This document shows, in pieces, positions 52,100 through 59,860 of a stretch of 64,000 bases of DNA (its first letter is position 1; each line of letters opens with the position of its first letter). The notes under the pieces are model-generated. The model did no database searches. It was not told the origin of the DNA and was given only the letters and a program-made list of their open reading frames with translations. The DNA lies in contig VXRJ01000034.1 of assembly GCA_009838525.1 (NCBI GenBank), forward strand, positions 186,640 through 250,639, given 5' to 3'. This DNA comes from Acidobacteriota bacterium (GTDB lineage Bacteria; Acidobacteriota; Vicinamibacteria; Vicinamibacterales; UBA8438). Made by a program: the position numbers and the translations under genes.

Positions 52100-54091
52100 A
52101 TGCGATTCGCTATCCGAAGACGGTTGTCGCTGCGTCGATCGAGGATTGCTGCCGGGGCCTTCGCGGCGTTCGCGGTGACGGCGCTGCTTGCGGCCCCGGC
52201 ACTGGCCCAGGCACCCGACCGGAGCCCCGCCGCGGACTGGCCGACCTACAACCGCGACCTGGCGGGGACACGCTACTCGCCCCTCGACCAGATCAACACC
52301 AGCAACGTCGGCGAGCTGCAGGAAGTCTGGTCGTACCGCTTCCATCCCGAGGACGGCTTCATCGAAGGCCCGAGTCCGGCGGAGCTCTTCCAGCAGGTCA
52401 CGCCCATCGTGGTGGACGGCGTCATGTACCTGGCCGCCGGCAACCGCGTGGTCGCCCTGCGGCCGGAGACCGGCGAGGAGATCTGGCGGCACGAGCTGAG
52501 CGAGGGGCTGGCGTCGTTCCGCGGCGTCGCCTACGGGCCGGCCACCGACGCCCACGAGGCCCGCATCTATTTCACCAGCCTGTCGAAGGTCATCGCTCTG
52601 AAGGCGGCGACCGGCGAGCGCGACGCCGCGTTCGGCGACGGGGGAGAGGCGGCGCTGCGCATCCCCTACACCGGCGTGCCGGTTATCTACGACGACACCC
52701 TGATCCTCGGATCGAGCGCCTTCGGACCGGGGCAGCTGCACATCGCGCCCCACTTGAACCAGCCGCGGGGCGGGGGAGAGCCTACGCGGGCCTGGCCGCG
52801 GGCTATCGACGCGACGACCGGCGCCCTGCTCTGGGAATTCCCGACCCTGCCCACGGAGAACGACTTCGGCAGCGAGACGTGGGGCAACCAGAGCTGGCGC
52901 AACCGCATCGGAAACAACGTGTGGGCGTTCACGCTCACCGTCGACGAAGAGCGGGGCCTCGTCTACATGCCCGTCAGCAGTCCCGGCTCGAACTTCTATG
53001 GCGGCGACCGCCCCGGTTCCAACCTCTTCGCCAACTCGACCATCGCCATCGACATCCGGAGCGGCGAGCTCGCGTGGTACTTCCAGAACATCCACCGCGA
53101 GCTGTGGGACTACAACCTGCCGCCGGCGCCCGGCCTGCTCGACATCGAGCGCGACGGCGAGGTCATTCCCGCCGTCGCACAGGTCGGCAAGTCGGGCTGG
53201 ATGTTCATCCTGAACCGGGTGACCGGCGAGCCGATCCACGGGATCGAGGAGCGGCCGGTGCCCGTCGGCGACGTGCCCGGCGAGCAGTACTCGCCGACCC
53301 AGCCCTTTCCCCTCGCGCCGCCCGCGGTCTCGCGGGTCAGCGTCGGCCCCGACGACATCGTGACGCCCGACGACACCACTCCAGAACACGCGGCCGCCTG
53401 CCGCGAGCTGTGGGACACCGTCGGCTACTACAACGACGGGCCGTACACGCCCATCCGGTACCGGCAGGAAGGCACGCCGCCGTCGCTCGTATTCCCCGGC
53501 ACCGGCGGCGGCGTGAACTGGAACGGGACCGCCTACGATCCCGAGCTCGGCTACCTCTTCGTCAACTCCAAGGACGCGCCGATCAGCGGCTGGATGGTGG
53601 AGAACGAAGAGTACGGTCCCGGCGTCGAGGACCAGGTGGCTTTCGTCCGCGAGGCCGGCCCGCCGTTCGAGGCCCCCATCTTCGACGCGGCCGGCGAGCG
53701 GCTCGGTGCGCTGCCCTGCTTCAAGCCGCCCTGGGCGAGCCTCTACGCGGTCCACGCGGCCAGCGGCGAGATCGCGTGGCAGGTGCCGCTGGGCATCGAC
53801 GAGCTCCTGCCCGAGGGCAAGCAGCGCGTCGGCAGCCGGAACGTCGGCGGCGCCATCGTCACCGCGGGCGGCCTCGTGTTCATTGGCGCGACCGTCGACC
53901 GCCGCTTCCGGGCGTTCGACTCCCGCACCGGCGAGGAGCTGTGGACGGTCGCGTTCGACTACAACGTCGAGGCGGTCCCCATCACCTACGCGGGCAGCGA
54001 CGGAAGACAGTACGTGGCGGCGAACGTCTCGGCGCCGGCCAGCGGCGAGCCGCGCGGGAACGAGCGGCTGGTAGTTTTCGCGCTGCCTTGA
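52100..54091 (+). CDS. secreted PQQ-dependent glucose-dehydrogenase-like quinoprotein
   Basis: 663 residues; ATG 52100 has GAGGGAG about seven bases upstream. A signal peptide with Arg-rich start (RRRLSLRRSR) and core GAFAAFAVTALLAAPALAQ precedes the propeller: WPTYNRDLAGTRYSPLDQIN, blades such as VVALRPETGEEIWRHELSEG and HAASGEIAWQVPLG, the VNWNGTAYDPELGYLFVNS segment, and GGAIVTAGGLVFIGATVDRR near the end. This matches the soluble-domain pattern of membrane glucose dehydrogenases without the membrane anchor. There is no CxxCH haem, so an external electron acceptor is needed. It would oxidise sugars or alcohols in the periplasm. It follows the SMUG1-like gene after 42 bases; the pairing is probably incidental. 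Confidence 0.9.
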   Translation: MRFAIRRRLSLRRSRIAAGAFAAFAVTALLAAPALAQAPDRSPAADWPTYNRDLAGTRYSPLDQINTSNVGELQEVWSYRFHPEDGFIEGPSPAELFQQVTPIVVDGVMYLAAGNRVVALRPETGEEIWRHELSEGLASFRGVAYGPATDAHEARIYFTSLSKVIALKAATGERDAAFGDGGEAALRIPYTGVPVIYDDTLILGSSAFGPGQLHIAPHLNQPRGGGEPTRAWPRAIDATTGALLWEFPTLPTENDFGSETWGNQSWRNRIGNNVWAFTLTVDEERGLVYMPVSSPGSNFYGGDRPGSNLFANSTIAIDIRSGELAWYFQNIHRELWDYNLPPAPGLLDIERDGEVIPAVAQVGKSGWMFILNRVTGEPIHGIEERPVPVGDVPGEQYSPTQPFPLAPPAVSRVSVGPDDIVTPDDTTPEHAAACRELWDTVGYYNDGPYTPIRYRQEGTPPSLVFPGTGGGVNWNGTAYDPELGYLFVNSKDAPISGWMVENEEYGPGVEDQVAFVREAGPPFEAPIFDAAGERLGALPCFKPPWASLYAVHAASGEIAWQVPLGIDELLPEGKQRVGSRNVGGAIVTAGGLVFIGATVDRRFRAFDSRTGEELWTVAFDYNVEAVPITYAGSDGRQYVAANVSAPASGEPRGNERLVVFALP

Positions 54092-54151
54092 CACCGGCAG
54101 GCGCTACGTTGAGGCCGTCGCCGTCGTCCTCGACGGCGTGAGGTTGAACCG

Positions 54152-54218
54152 TTGACATGCAAGCGCACACTTGCATATCATGGGCCCCTGACATGCAAGC
54201 GAGCACTTGCCTGATAAT
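54152..54218 (+). promoter_or_regulatory. promoter with tandem dyads for the ArsR-VOC operon
   Basis: TTGACA (54152-54157), 17 bases, TATCAT (54175-54180) forms a good sigma-70 promoter. The spacer is filled by the dyad ATGCAAG-CGCACA-CTTGCAT (54157-54176). A second copy of the dyad lies 36 bases on (54193-54210), preceded by CTGACA and followed by GATAAT (54213-54218). Repressor binding would block both boxes. Confidence 0.7.
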
Positions 54219-54224
54219 GTTCTT

Positions 54225-54515
54225 GTGGACGTGTATCGCGCGATCGCTGACCCTACCCGGCGGGCCATCCTGGACGAACTTGTCGATCGGTCAGGCCAGT
54301 CGCTCTTCGAACTCTGCGCACGCCTGACCATGAAACACGGCATCAACTCCTCACGGCAGGCGATCACGCAGCACCTGGACGTCCTGGAGGCCGCCGGGCT
54401 GATTAGCACGAGGCGCGAGGGAAGGTCGAAGCTCCATTGGTTCGAGGGCGGCCCGCTGAAGGCCATCACGGAGCGTTGGCCGATCTCGACAGATGAAAGG
54501 GAGTTTGAAAGATGA
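54225..54515 (+). CDS. ArsR-family transcriptional repressor
   Basis: 96 residues from GTG 54225; an in-frame TTG at 54207 lies inside the operator dyad and is less likely. The start VYRAIADPTRRAILDELVDR and helix pair ARLTMKHGINSSRQAITQHLDVLEA are those of ArsR-type winged-helix repressors. RREGRSKLHW is the wing. No Cys metal-sensing motif was seen, so it probably senses something other than thiophilic metal. It overlaps the VOC gene by four bases (ATGA), a pairing common among ArsR-like regulators. The two dyads upstream are probable autoregulatory operators. With no ribosome-binding site, a leaderless start from the second promoter is possible. Confidence 0.85.
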   Translation: MDVYRAIADPTRRAILDELVDRSGQSLFELCARLTMKHGINSSRQAITQHLDVLEAAGLISTRREGRSKLHWFEGGPLKAITERWPISTDEREFER

Positions 54516-54898
54516 GAATTCACCTGGCCAGCGTCCCGGTAGACGACCAACGGAAGGCACTTCGCTTCTACACGGAAACGCTTGGCTTCCAGTTGAAGCA
54601 CAACATTCCCCTGGGAGAGCACGCCTGGATCACTGTGGTATCCGAGGAGGCTCCGGAGGGGACACAGTTGGTGCTCGAGCCCGATGCCCATCCCGCGGTG
54701 CGTCCGTTCAAGAGAGCGCTCGTAGAGGACGGTATCCCCTGGACCTCCTTCGCGGTCGACGACGTCGAAGCCGAACACGAGCGTCTCCTGGCAAGAGGTG
54801 TGCGATTCGTACAGCCGCCAACAGACCTCGGGACTGTTATTGTCGCGGTATTCGACGATTCGTGCGGCAACTTGATCCAGATTGCAGAGGAGAAGTGA
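54512..54898 (+). CDS. VOC-fold (glyoxalase-like) protein
   Basis: 128 residues; its ATG overlaps the ArsR stop, so translation is coupled. One VOC unit is visible: IHLASVPVDDQRKALRFYTE opens module one, and TDLGTVIVAVFDDSCGNLIQ closes module two with a Glu-less end (LIQIAEEK), where many members have a metal-ligand Glu. The group includes small-molecule binding and fosfomycin- or bleomycin-type resistance proteins and uncharacterised enzymes. The ArsR partner suggests induction by the ligand or substrate. No export signal, so it is cytoplasmic. Confidence 0.9.
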   Translation: MRIHLASVPVDDQRKALRFYTETLGFQLKHNIPLGEHAWITVVSEEAPEGTQLVLEPDAHPAVRPFKRALVEDGIPWTSFAVDDVEAEHERLLARGVRFVQPPTDLGTVIVAVFDDSCGNLIQIAEEK

Positions 54899-54926
54899 CG
54901 GCGAGGTGCTTGCGCCGTAGAGTTTC

Positions 54927-54988
54927 GCGCCAGCTAAACTTCCAACGCGCCGGGCACGCTTTTGCGCCAGCTAAACTTCCAACGCGCC
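54927..54988. repeat. 25-bp direct repeat upstream of the amidohydrolase
   Basis: Perfect copies at 54927-54951 and 54964-54988 (beginning GCGCCAGCTAAACTTCC), 37 bases apart start to start, with three further matching T residues ahead. The 37-base period is about 3.5 helical turns. They lie 34 bases before the start codon and may bind a regulator or derive from a duplication. Confidence 0.85.
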
Positions 54989-55021
54989 CGCACGGGCGCG
55001 CGTGCTCGCAAGGAGGCAGGA

Positions 55022-56164
55022 GTGACGACCATGGATGACATCTCGCGACGGACGTTCTTCGGTCGAGCGGCGGCGGGGGCCCTCGGGGCCGCGGCGGGAA
55101 CGGCTGGTCTGCCCGGCTCGATGCGCGCTCGTGCCCAGACCCAGCGCACGGCGGCGCCGAGCGGTCCTCGCGCCGACTGGCTGGCGCTGACCGACGAGGC
55201 CGTGGTGGAACCGGAGCTGCCCATCATCGACCCGCACCACCACCTGTGGGATCGCCCTGGCAACCGCTACCTGTTGGAGGAGTTGCTCGAGGACACGAAC
55301 ACGCACAACGTCCGTCAAACCGTCTTCGTCGAGTGCACGTCGATGTATCGGGCGGACGGTCCGGAGGAGCTCCGTATCGTGGGCGAGACGGAGTTCGTGC
55401 AGGGCGTCGCCGCCATGAGCGCGAGCGGCCAGTACGGTGAAACCCGGGTGGCGACCGGGATCGTGGGGTCGGCCGACCTGCTCCTCGGCGACCGCGTGGC
55501 GCCGGTGCTCGAGGCGCAGATCGCGGCCAGCCCGCAGCGCTTCCGGGGCGTCCGCCATCGGGCCGCCTGGGCGGAGCCGCCCGTCGTGGCGCGGCGTCCG
55601 ACCGGACCCGAGCATCTGCTTCTCGATCCCGAGTTCCGTCGTGGCTACGCGCACCTGCGCCCCTACGGACTCACGTTCGAGGGCTGGCTCTATCACACCC
55701 ACATTGCAGACCTGGCCGACCTCGCGGATGCGTTCCCCGACACGACCATCATCTTCAACCACCTCGGCGGGCCCATCGGGATCGGGCCCTACGCCGGACG
55801 CCATGACGAGGTCTTCGAGGTCTGGAGGCCAGCCGTGACCGAGCTGGCCCGACGTCCGAACGTGGTGGCGAAGGTGGGTGGGATCCAGATGGTCGTTAAC
55901 GGCTACGGCTGGCACGAGCGCGACCGGCCGCCGACCTCGGACGAGTTGCTCGAGGCCAACGGCGACTGGTATCGCCACATCATCGAGGCGTTCGGGCCGC
56001 AGCGCTGCATGTTCGAGAGCAACTTCCCGGTCGACAAACTGTCGTGCTCGTACACCGTGCTCTGGAACCAGTTCAAGAAGCTGACGCGGGGGTTCTCGGC
56101 CGACGAGCGGGCGGCGATGTTCCACGACACCGCGTTACGGGTCTACCGGCTCCCGCGGGTCTGA
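55022..56164 (+). CDS. Tat-exported amidohydrolase-2 (lactonase/decarboxylase-like)
   Basis: 380 residues from GTG 55022, which has AGGAGG five bases upstream; ATG 55031 is 14 bases away. A twin-arginine leader (SRRTFFGRAAAGALGAAAG) precedes the TIM-barrel amidohydrolase: the metal motif IIDPHHHLWDRP near the start, VFVECTSMYR, HTHIADLADLADAFPDTTII with FNHLGG, and the terminal Asn/Asp segment CMFESNFPVDK. The family includes 2-pyrone-4,6-dicarboxylate lactonase and L-fucono-1,5-lactonase. Export is unusual for these, which are normally cytoplasmic. The substrate is unknown. A 25-bp direct repeat lies upstream. It converges with the permease gene, 34 bases away. Confidence 0.9.
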   Translation: MTTMDDISRRTFFGRAAAGALGAAAGTAGLPGSMRARAQTQRTAAPSGPRADWLALTDEAVVEPELPIIDPHHHLWDRPGNRYLLEELLEDTNTHNVRQTVFVECTSMYRADGPEELRIVGETEFVQGVAAMSASGQYGETRVATGIVGSADLLLGDRVAPVLEAQIAASPQRFRGVRHRAAWAEPPVVARRPTGPEHLLLDPEFRRGYAHLRPYGLTFEGWLYHTHIADLADLADAFPDTTIIFNHLGGPIGIGPYAGRHDEVFEVWRPAVTELARRPNVVAKVGGIQMVVNGYGWHERDRPPTSDELLEANGDWYRHIIEAFGPQRCMFESNFPVDKLSCSYTVLWNQFKKLTRGFSADERAAMFHDTALRVYRLPRV

Positions 56165-56197
56165 CAAGGCAAGAGACGACGGTCGACACCGGAACCG

Positions 56198-58846
56198 CTA
56201 CTCGGTCCGCAACGCCACGATCGGGTCCACGCGTGTGGCCCGGCGAGCCGGGACGTAGCAGGCAAGCGCGGCAATGGCGAGCAGAAGTGTCGGGGCGAGC
56301 ACGAGCGTCAGCGGATCGACCGGGCTGACCGCGTACAACATGCCGGCAATCAGACGCCCGAAGGCGACGACGAGCACGAGCCCCAGGACGATACCCGCAA
56401 TGGCTGGTCTCAAGCCGCGGGCGAGGATCTCGCGGACGATGCCGTCGGACGTCGCACCGAGCGCCCGGCGGACACCGATGTCGCGCGTCTGGTGGCTCAC
56501 GATGTACGACAGCACGCCGTAGAGACCGACGGCGGCCAACACGAGCGCCAGCGCCGCGAAGCTGCCGAACAGCGCACCGGCGAGACGACGTTGCCAGATT
56601 CGATTCTCGACTCGACGGTCATAGGTCTGCACGTCCAGGAACGACTGGTTGGGATCCGTCTCCCCGACAATCGCCGTCGCCGCCCGGGCGATGATCATCG
56701 GATCGCCCCTGGTGCGAATGACGTAGTACGGACCCCTGGTCCCGACCTGGGCCTGCGCGCGATAGAGCTCGAATCCCGGCTCGCCGTCGAGCTCGTGGTG
56801 GAGTACTGGGGCCGATACGCCGACCACCGTCCACCAGACATGCGGTCGCCCCGTGCTCTCGAGTTGCAGCCGTTGGCCGATTGGATCGCCACCGGGCCAG
56901 AGCCGGTCGGCGAGACGTTGGCTGACCACGGCCGTTGGAAGCGTGTCGAATCGGTCCCGATCGTCGAAGGCGCGTCCCCGGCGGATGGCGATGTCCATCA
57001 CCTCGAAGTAGTCCGGTCCGACCGAGTGGTGGTTGACGTACGGATTTCTGACCTCATCGTCCGGACCTTGTCCGGTGACGCGTATGGCCACCGGCGCGCG
57101 CGGCGCGCCGCCCATCGGCAAGTTGTCGTCGAAGGTCACCGCCGTCACCCCGGGCAGCTCACGGAACCGCGACACGACACGATCGTGAAACGCACGCTCC
57201 TTCTCGAACGTGTCGTACGCCGCCCACCCCAACTCGACCCGAAACGTCAGCGTGTTCGCCGTGTCGAACCCGCGATCGACGCTAGTGAGGCGCCAGACGC
57301 TCTGCAGCATCAGGCTGGCGCCGGCGACGAGGACCACCGCGAGTGCGACCTCTCCCACGACGAGCAGCGTCCGCGGCAGACGGTGTTGGACGCCTTCTGA
57401 CGATCCTCTTGTGCCCTCCTTAAGTGCGGCGTACGGCTGCTGCGAGGCGATACGGACCGCCGGCATGAGCCCGGTGACTAGTGCTGTCAGCACCGCGACG
57501 CTCATGAGAAAAGCCGCCACGTGCACGTCCACGTCGATCTGCATCCACGGAGGAAGCTGGACCGGGACCAGCCTCGTCAGCACCCGAACGCCGGCGAGCG
57601 CCAGTACCGCTCCCACGGCCGCGCCGCCAAGGGCGAGGACGATGCTGTCACCCTGGATTGCAGGGATGACGCGCCAGCGACCCGCTCCCAGGGCCGCGCG
57701 CTCGGCCATCTCACGGTGGCGCGCGATCGCGCGCGACAGCAGGAGGTTCGCCACGTTGGCGCACGCGACGGCCAGGACCAGCGCCACGGCGCCGAACAGC
57801 AGCAGCACGTACGGCCGGATCTGACCGGAGTACATTTCGCGAAGCGGGGTGACGCGAAAGCCGAGGCCGGCATTGGTGGCTGGGAATTCGCGCTCGAGCC
57901 GGTGCGCCAGGTCATCGATGGCGTCTCGCGCTCGCTCGAGGCCGACACCGGGCGCAAGGCGCGCAAGGACGTACCGCTCGCGGACGTCACGCCGCCGATA
58001 CGACTGCGGGTCGGGCGCGATACCGGCGCTGCGGAAGAGATCGGAATGCGATGGAAAGTTGAACGCGGGCGGCATCACCCCGTGAATCGTGTAGCCGGGC
58101 GCGCCGTCGAGCGTCATCGATCGCCCGACGATATTCGGGTCCCGGTTGAACTTGCGCACCCACAGGCCGTGGCTGATGACGAGTCCGAAGCTGCGGGTGC
58201 GATCGAAGCTGGCGGGAAACGTCGATCCGACGAGCGGCTCGATCCCGAGCAGGCGAAAGAGATTATGGGTCGTGATCGTCGCTTGCAACTCTTCAGGTGT
58301 CCCGAAGCCGCTGGCGTTGTACATGCCCTGATCGGTGTACATCGCGGCGTCCTCGATCACCGGAAGCGCCAGCAGATCATCCAGCTCTGGCACTGCCAGC
58401 GCGCCGCCGTCCGCGTCGCCGCGGACGCTCGTCACGCGCACGAGCCGATCGGGCTCTCTGAACGGCGGATCCCGCAGCAGCAGACTGTTAATGGCGCTGA
58501 AAACGGCGGCGTTCGCGCCGATGCCGAGCGCCAGCGAGAGAATGGCAACGGCCGCGAACGCCGGGCGCTTGGCCAGGGACCGAATGCTGTCGCGGACGTC
58601 GCGACCGAACTGGAGCCCGGACAGCCAGGCCCAACCGTCACGCACCGCGTCCTTGTGCGCTTCGACGCTGCCAAACTTGGCGCGCGCCCGTCGGCGCGCT
58701 TCCCGCGGGTCGACTCCCGTCTCGCGCACCAATCGCTCCGTTTCCATGTCGAGATGGAAGCGGAACTCCTCGTCCATCCGCTGCTCGGCCTCTTCACGAA
58801 ACAGCAGACGGCGGAGAAGGGAGCGGGCGGCGCCCACCCACCGCAT
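56198..58846 (-). CDS. orphan MacB-like ABC permease of the acidobacterial duplicated type
   Basis: 882 residues; ATG 58846 overlaps the PadR stop by one base (a GTG three bases earlier is alternative). The N-terminal cytoplasmic segment EAEQRMDEEFRFHLDMETER with REARRRARAKFGSVEAHKDA is diagnostic of the duplicated orphan permease group abundant in acidobacteria. Two MacB/FtsX-like permease modules follow, each with a periplasmic domain and four helices overall patterns: AAVAILSLALGIGANAAVFS, then LLFGAVALVLAVACANVANL, and later FGSFAALALVLAAVGLYGVL and RVDPIVALRTE at the end. No ATPase gene is adjacent, as is usual for the group, so the transport partner is elsewhere or the protein works without one. 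Confidence 0.93.
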   Translation of the reverse strand: MRWVGAARSLLRRLLFREEAEQRMDEEFRFHLDMETERLVRETGVDPREARRRARAKFGSVEAHKDAVRDGWAWLSGLQFGRDVRDSIRSLAKRPAFAAVAILSLALGIGANAAVFSAINSLLLRDPPFREPDRLVRVTSVRGDADGGALAVPELDDLLALPVIEDAAMYTDQGMYNASGFGTPEELQATITTHNLFRLLGIEPLVGSTFPASFDRTRSFGLVISHGLWVRKFNRDPNIVGRSMTLDGAPGYTIHGVMPPAFNFPSHSDLFRSAGIAPDPQSYRRRDVRERYVLARLAPGVGLERARDAIDDLAHRLEREFPATNAGLGFRVTPLREMYSGQIRPYVLLLFGAVALVLAVACANVANLLLSRAIARHREMAERAALGAGRWRVIPAIQGDSIVLALGGAAVGAVLALAGVRVLTRLVPVQLPPWMQIDVDVHVAAFLMSVAVLTALVTGLMPAVRIASQQPYAALKEGTRGSSEGVQHRLPRTLLVVGEVALAVVLVAGASLMLQSVWRLTSVDRGFDTANTLTFRVELGWAAYDTFEKERAFHDRVVSRFRELPGVTAVTFDDNLPMGGAPRAPVAIRVTGQGPDDEVRNPYVNHHSVGPDYFEVMDIAIRRGRAFDDRDRFDTLPTAVVSQRLADRLWPGGDPIGQRLQLESTGRPHVWWTVVGVSAPVLHHELDGEPGFELYRAQAQVGTRGPYYVIRTRGDPMIIARAATAIVGETDPNQSFLDVQTYDRRVENRIWQRRLAGALFGSFAALALVLAAVGLYGVLSYIVSHQTRDIGVRRALGATSDGIVREILARGLRPAIAGIVLGLVLVVAFGRLIAGMLYAVSPVDPLTLVLAPTLLLAIAALACYVPARRATRVDPIVALRTE

Positions 58847-59181
58847 CACGTGCTCCGCAACACCGCGCTAAGGCCTTCCGCGAAGCGCTGCCAACTGTCG
58901 ATCTCCTCGCCGAGCGCTCGCCGGCCCGACGGCATCAGCCGGTAGTAGCGCGCCCGCCTGTTGTTGTCCGTCGTTCCCCAGTCGCTGCGAATCAGCCCCT
59001 GCTTCTCGAGGCGCTGGAGGGCCGGATACAGCGAGCCCTGGTTGACCTCCAGCACCCCCGAGGACATCTGCTGGATCCGTTGGCCAATGCCCCAACCGTG
59101 CATCGGCCCAAGCGAGAGTGTTTTCAGGATCACCAAGTCGAGGGAGCCTCGAAGGTCGTCCCTCTGGGGGCGAAGGGTCAC
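58846..59181 (-). CDS. PadR-family repressor
   Basis: 111 residues from GTG 59181, which has GGAGG five bases upstream; the GTG two codons earlier overlaps that site. The winged-helix signature is clear: LRGSLDLVILKTLSLGPMHG, GSLYPALQRLEKQGLIRSDW and RARYYRLMPSGRRAL, ending with a short dimerisation helix (ALGEEIDSWQRFAEGLSAVL). In acidobacteria PadR genes of this subgroup typically precede the orphan permease and control it. The stop overlaps the permease start, so expression is coupled. A dyad in the upstream promoter is a probable operator. Confidence 0.93.
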   Translation of the reverse strand: MTLRPQRDDLRGSLDLVILKTLSLGPMHGWGIGQRIQQMSSGVLEVNQGSLYPALQRLEKQGLIRSDWGTTDNNRRARYYRLMPSGRRALGEEIDSWQRFAEGLSAVLRST

Positions 59182-59234
59182 GGTCACCTCCTTGCCGCGT
59201 CTCCCAGCGCCGCCGTACAGTTTCTTCTAGCCAT

Positions 59235-59271
59235 CTAGAGGAACAATAGCCAGAGCTCCTCTAGCTGTCAA
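59235..59271 (-). promoter_or_regulatory. promoter and PadR-operator candidate
   Basis: On the minus strand TTGACA (59271-59266), 17 bases, TATTGT (59248-59243) gives a good promoter for the PadR-permease operon. The inverted repeat CTAGAGGA (59235-59242) and TCCTCTAG (59257-59264), 14 bases apart, covers the spacer and lies beside the -10 box, in keeping with autorepression. Confidence 0.65.
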
Positions 59272-59307
59272 CAGGACGCTAGGAACGCGCAGGAGACAAT
59301 ACGCGCG

Positions 59308-59784
59308 ATGGAAATCGAACCCTACGACGACTCCAGGCTTGATGCGGTGGTTCGGCTATCGCTGCGAGCCTGGGAACCCGTCTTCGAGTCCATCGAGAAG
59401 GCGATGGGCGCCGACATCTTTCGCGAGCAGCATCCGGACTGGCGCGTGACCCAGCGGAGCGCGGTCGAATCCGTCTGCTCGCAGGAGGATTGCCACGTCT
59501 GGGTCGCCTTGGAGGGCTTCCAGACGGTGGGATTCGTCGCCCTGAAGCTTCACCCCGAGGAGCGCATGGGCGAGATCTACATGATCGCCGTGGATCCCGA
59601 TTTCCAGCGGCGGGGAATCGCGGCGGCACTCACCAGGCACTCGCTTGCCTGGTTCAAGGAGGCCGGCATGACGACCGTGGTGGTGGATACCGGAGGAGAC
59701 CCAGGGCATGCTCCGGCCCGCCGAACCTACGAGTCTGCGGGCTTCCGCCGGGTCCCGATCGCGAGGTACTTCAAGAAGTTGTGA
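59308..59784 (+). CDS. GNAT-family N-acetyltransferase
   Basis: 158 residues from ATG 59308. The acetyl-CoA-binding motif A is IAVDPDFQRRGIAAALTRHS (the R-x-x-G-x-A type Q-R-R-G-I-A loop), preceded by strand EIYMIAV and followed by the motif B region TYESAGFRRVPIARYFKKL. It is a single GNAT domain of normal length with no signal peptide. The acceptor (amine of a small molecule or protein) cannot be predicted. It diverges from the PadR operon, and the 77-base interval contains the PadR promoter; its own promoter is not evident. Confidence 0.92.
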   Translation: MEIEPYDDSRLDAVVRLSLRAWEPVFESIEKAMGADIFREQHPDWRVTQRSAVESVCSQEDCHVWVALEGFQTVGFVALKLHPEERMGEIYMIAVDPDFQRRGIAAALTRHSLAWFKEAGMTTVVVDTGGDPGHAPARRTYESAGFRRVPIARYFKKL

Positions 59785-59860
59785 GCACGGGCGCTGAGAG
59801 GGCTACCCCTGCCGCGAGGTTACCGCTATAGTGCTTCGCACAATACCGAAAGGGCATGGC

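Noticed and set aside
51322-54141. 939-codon plus-strand and 946-codon minus-strand frames
   Set aside because: Both overlap the SMUG1-like and PQQ genes in other frames and have biased low-complexity composition.
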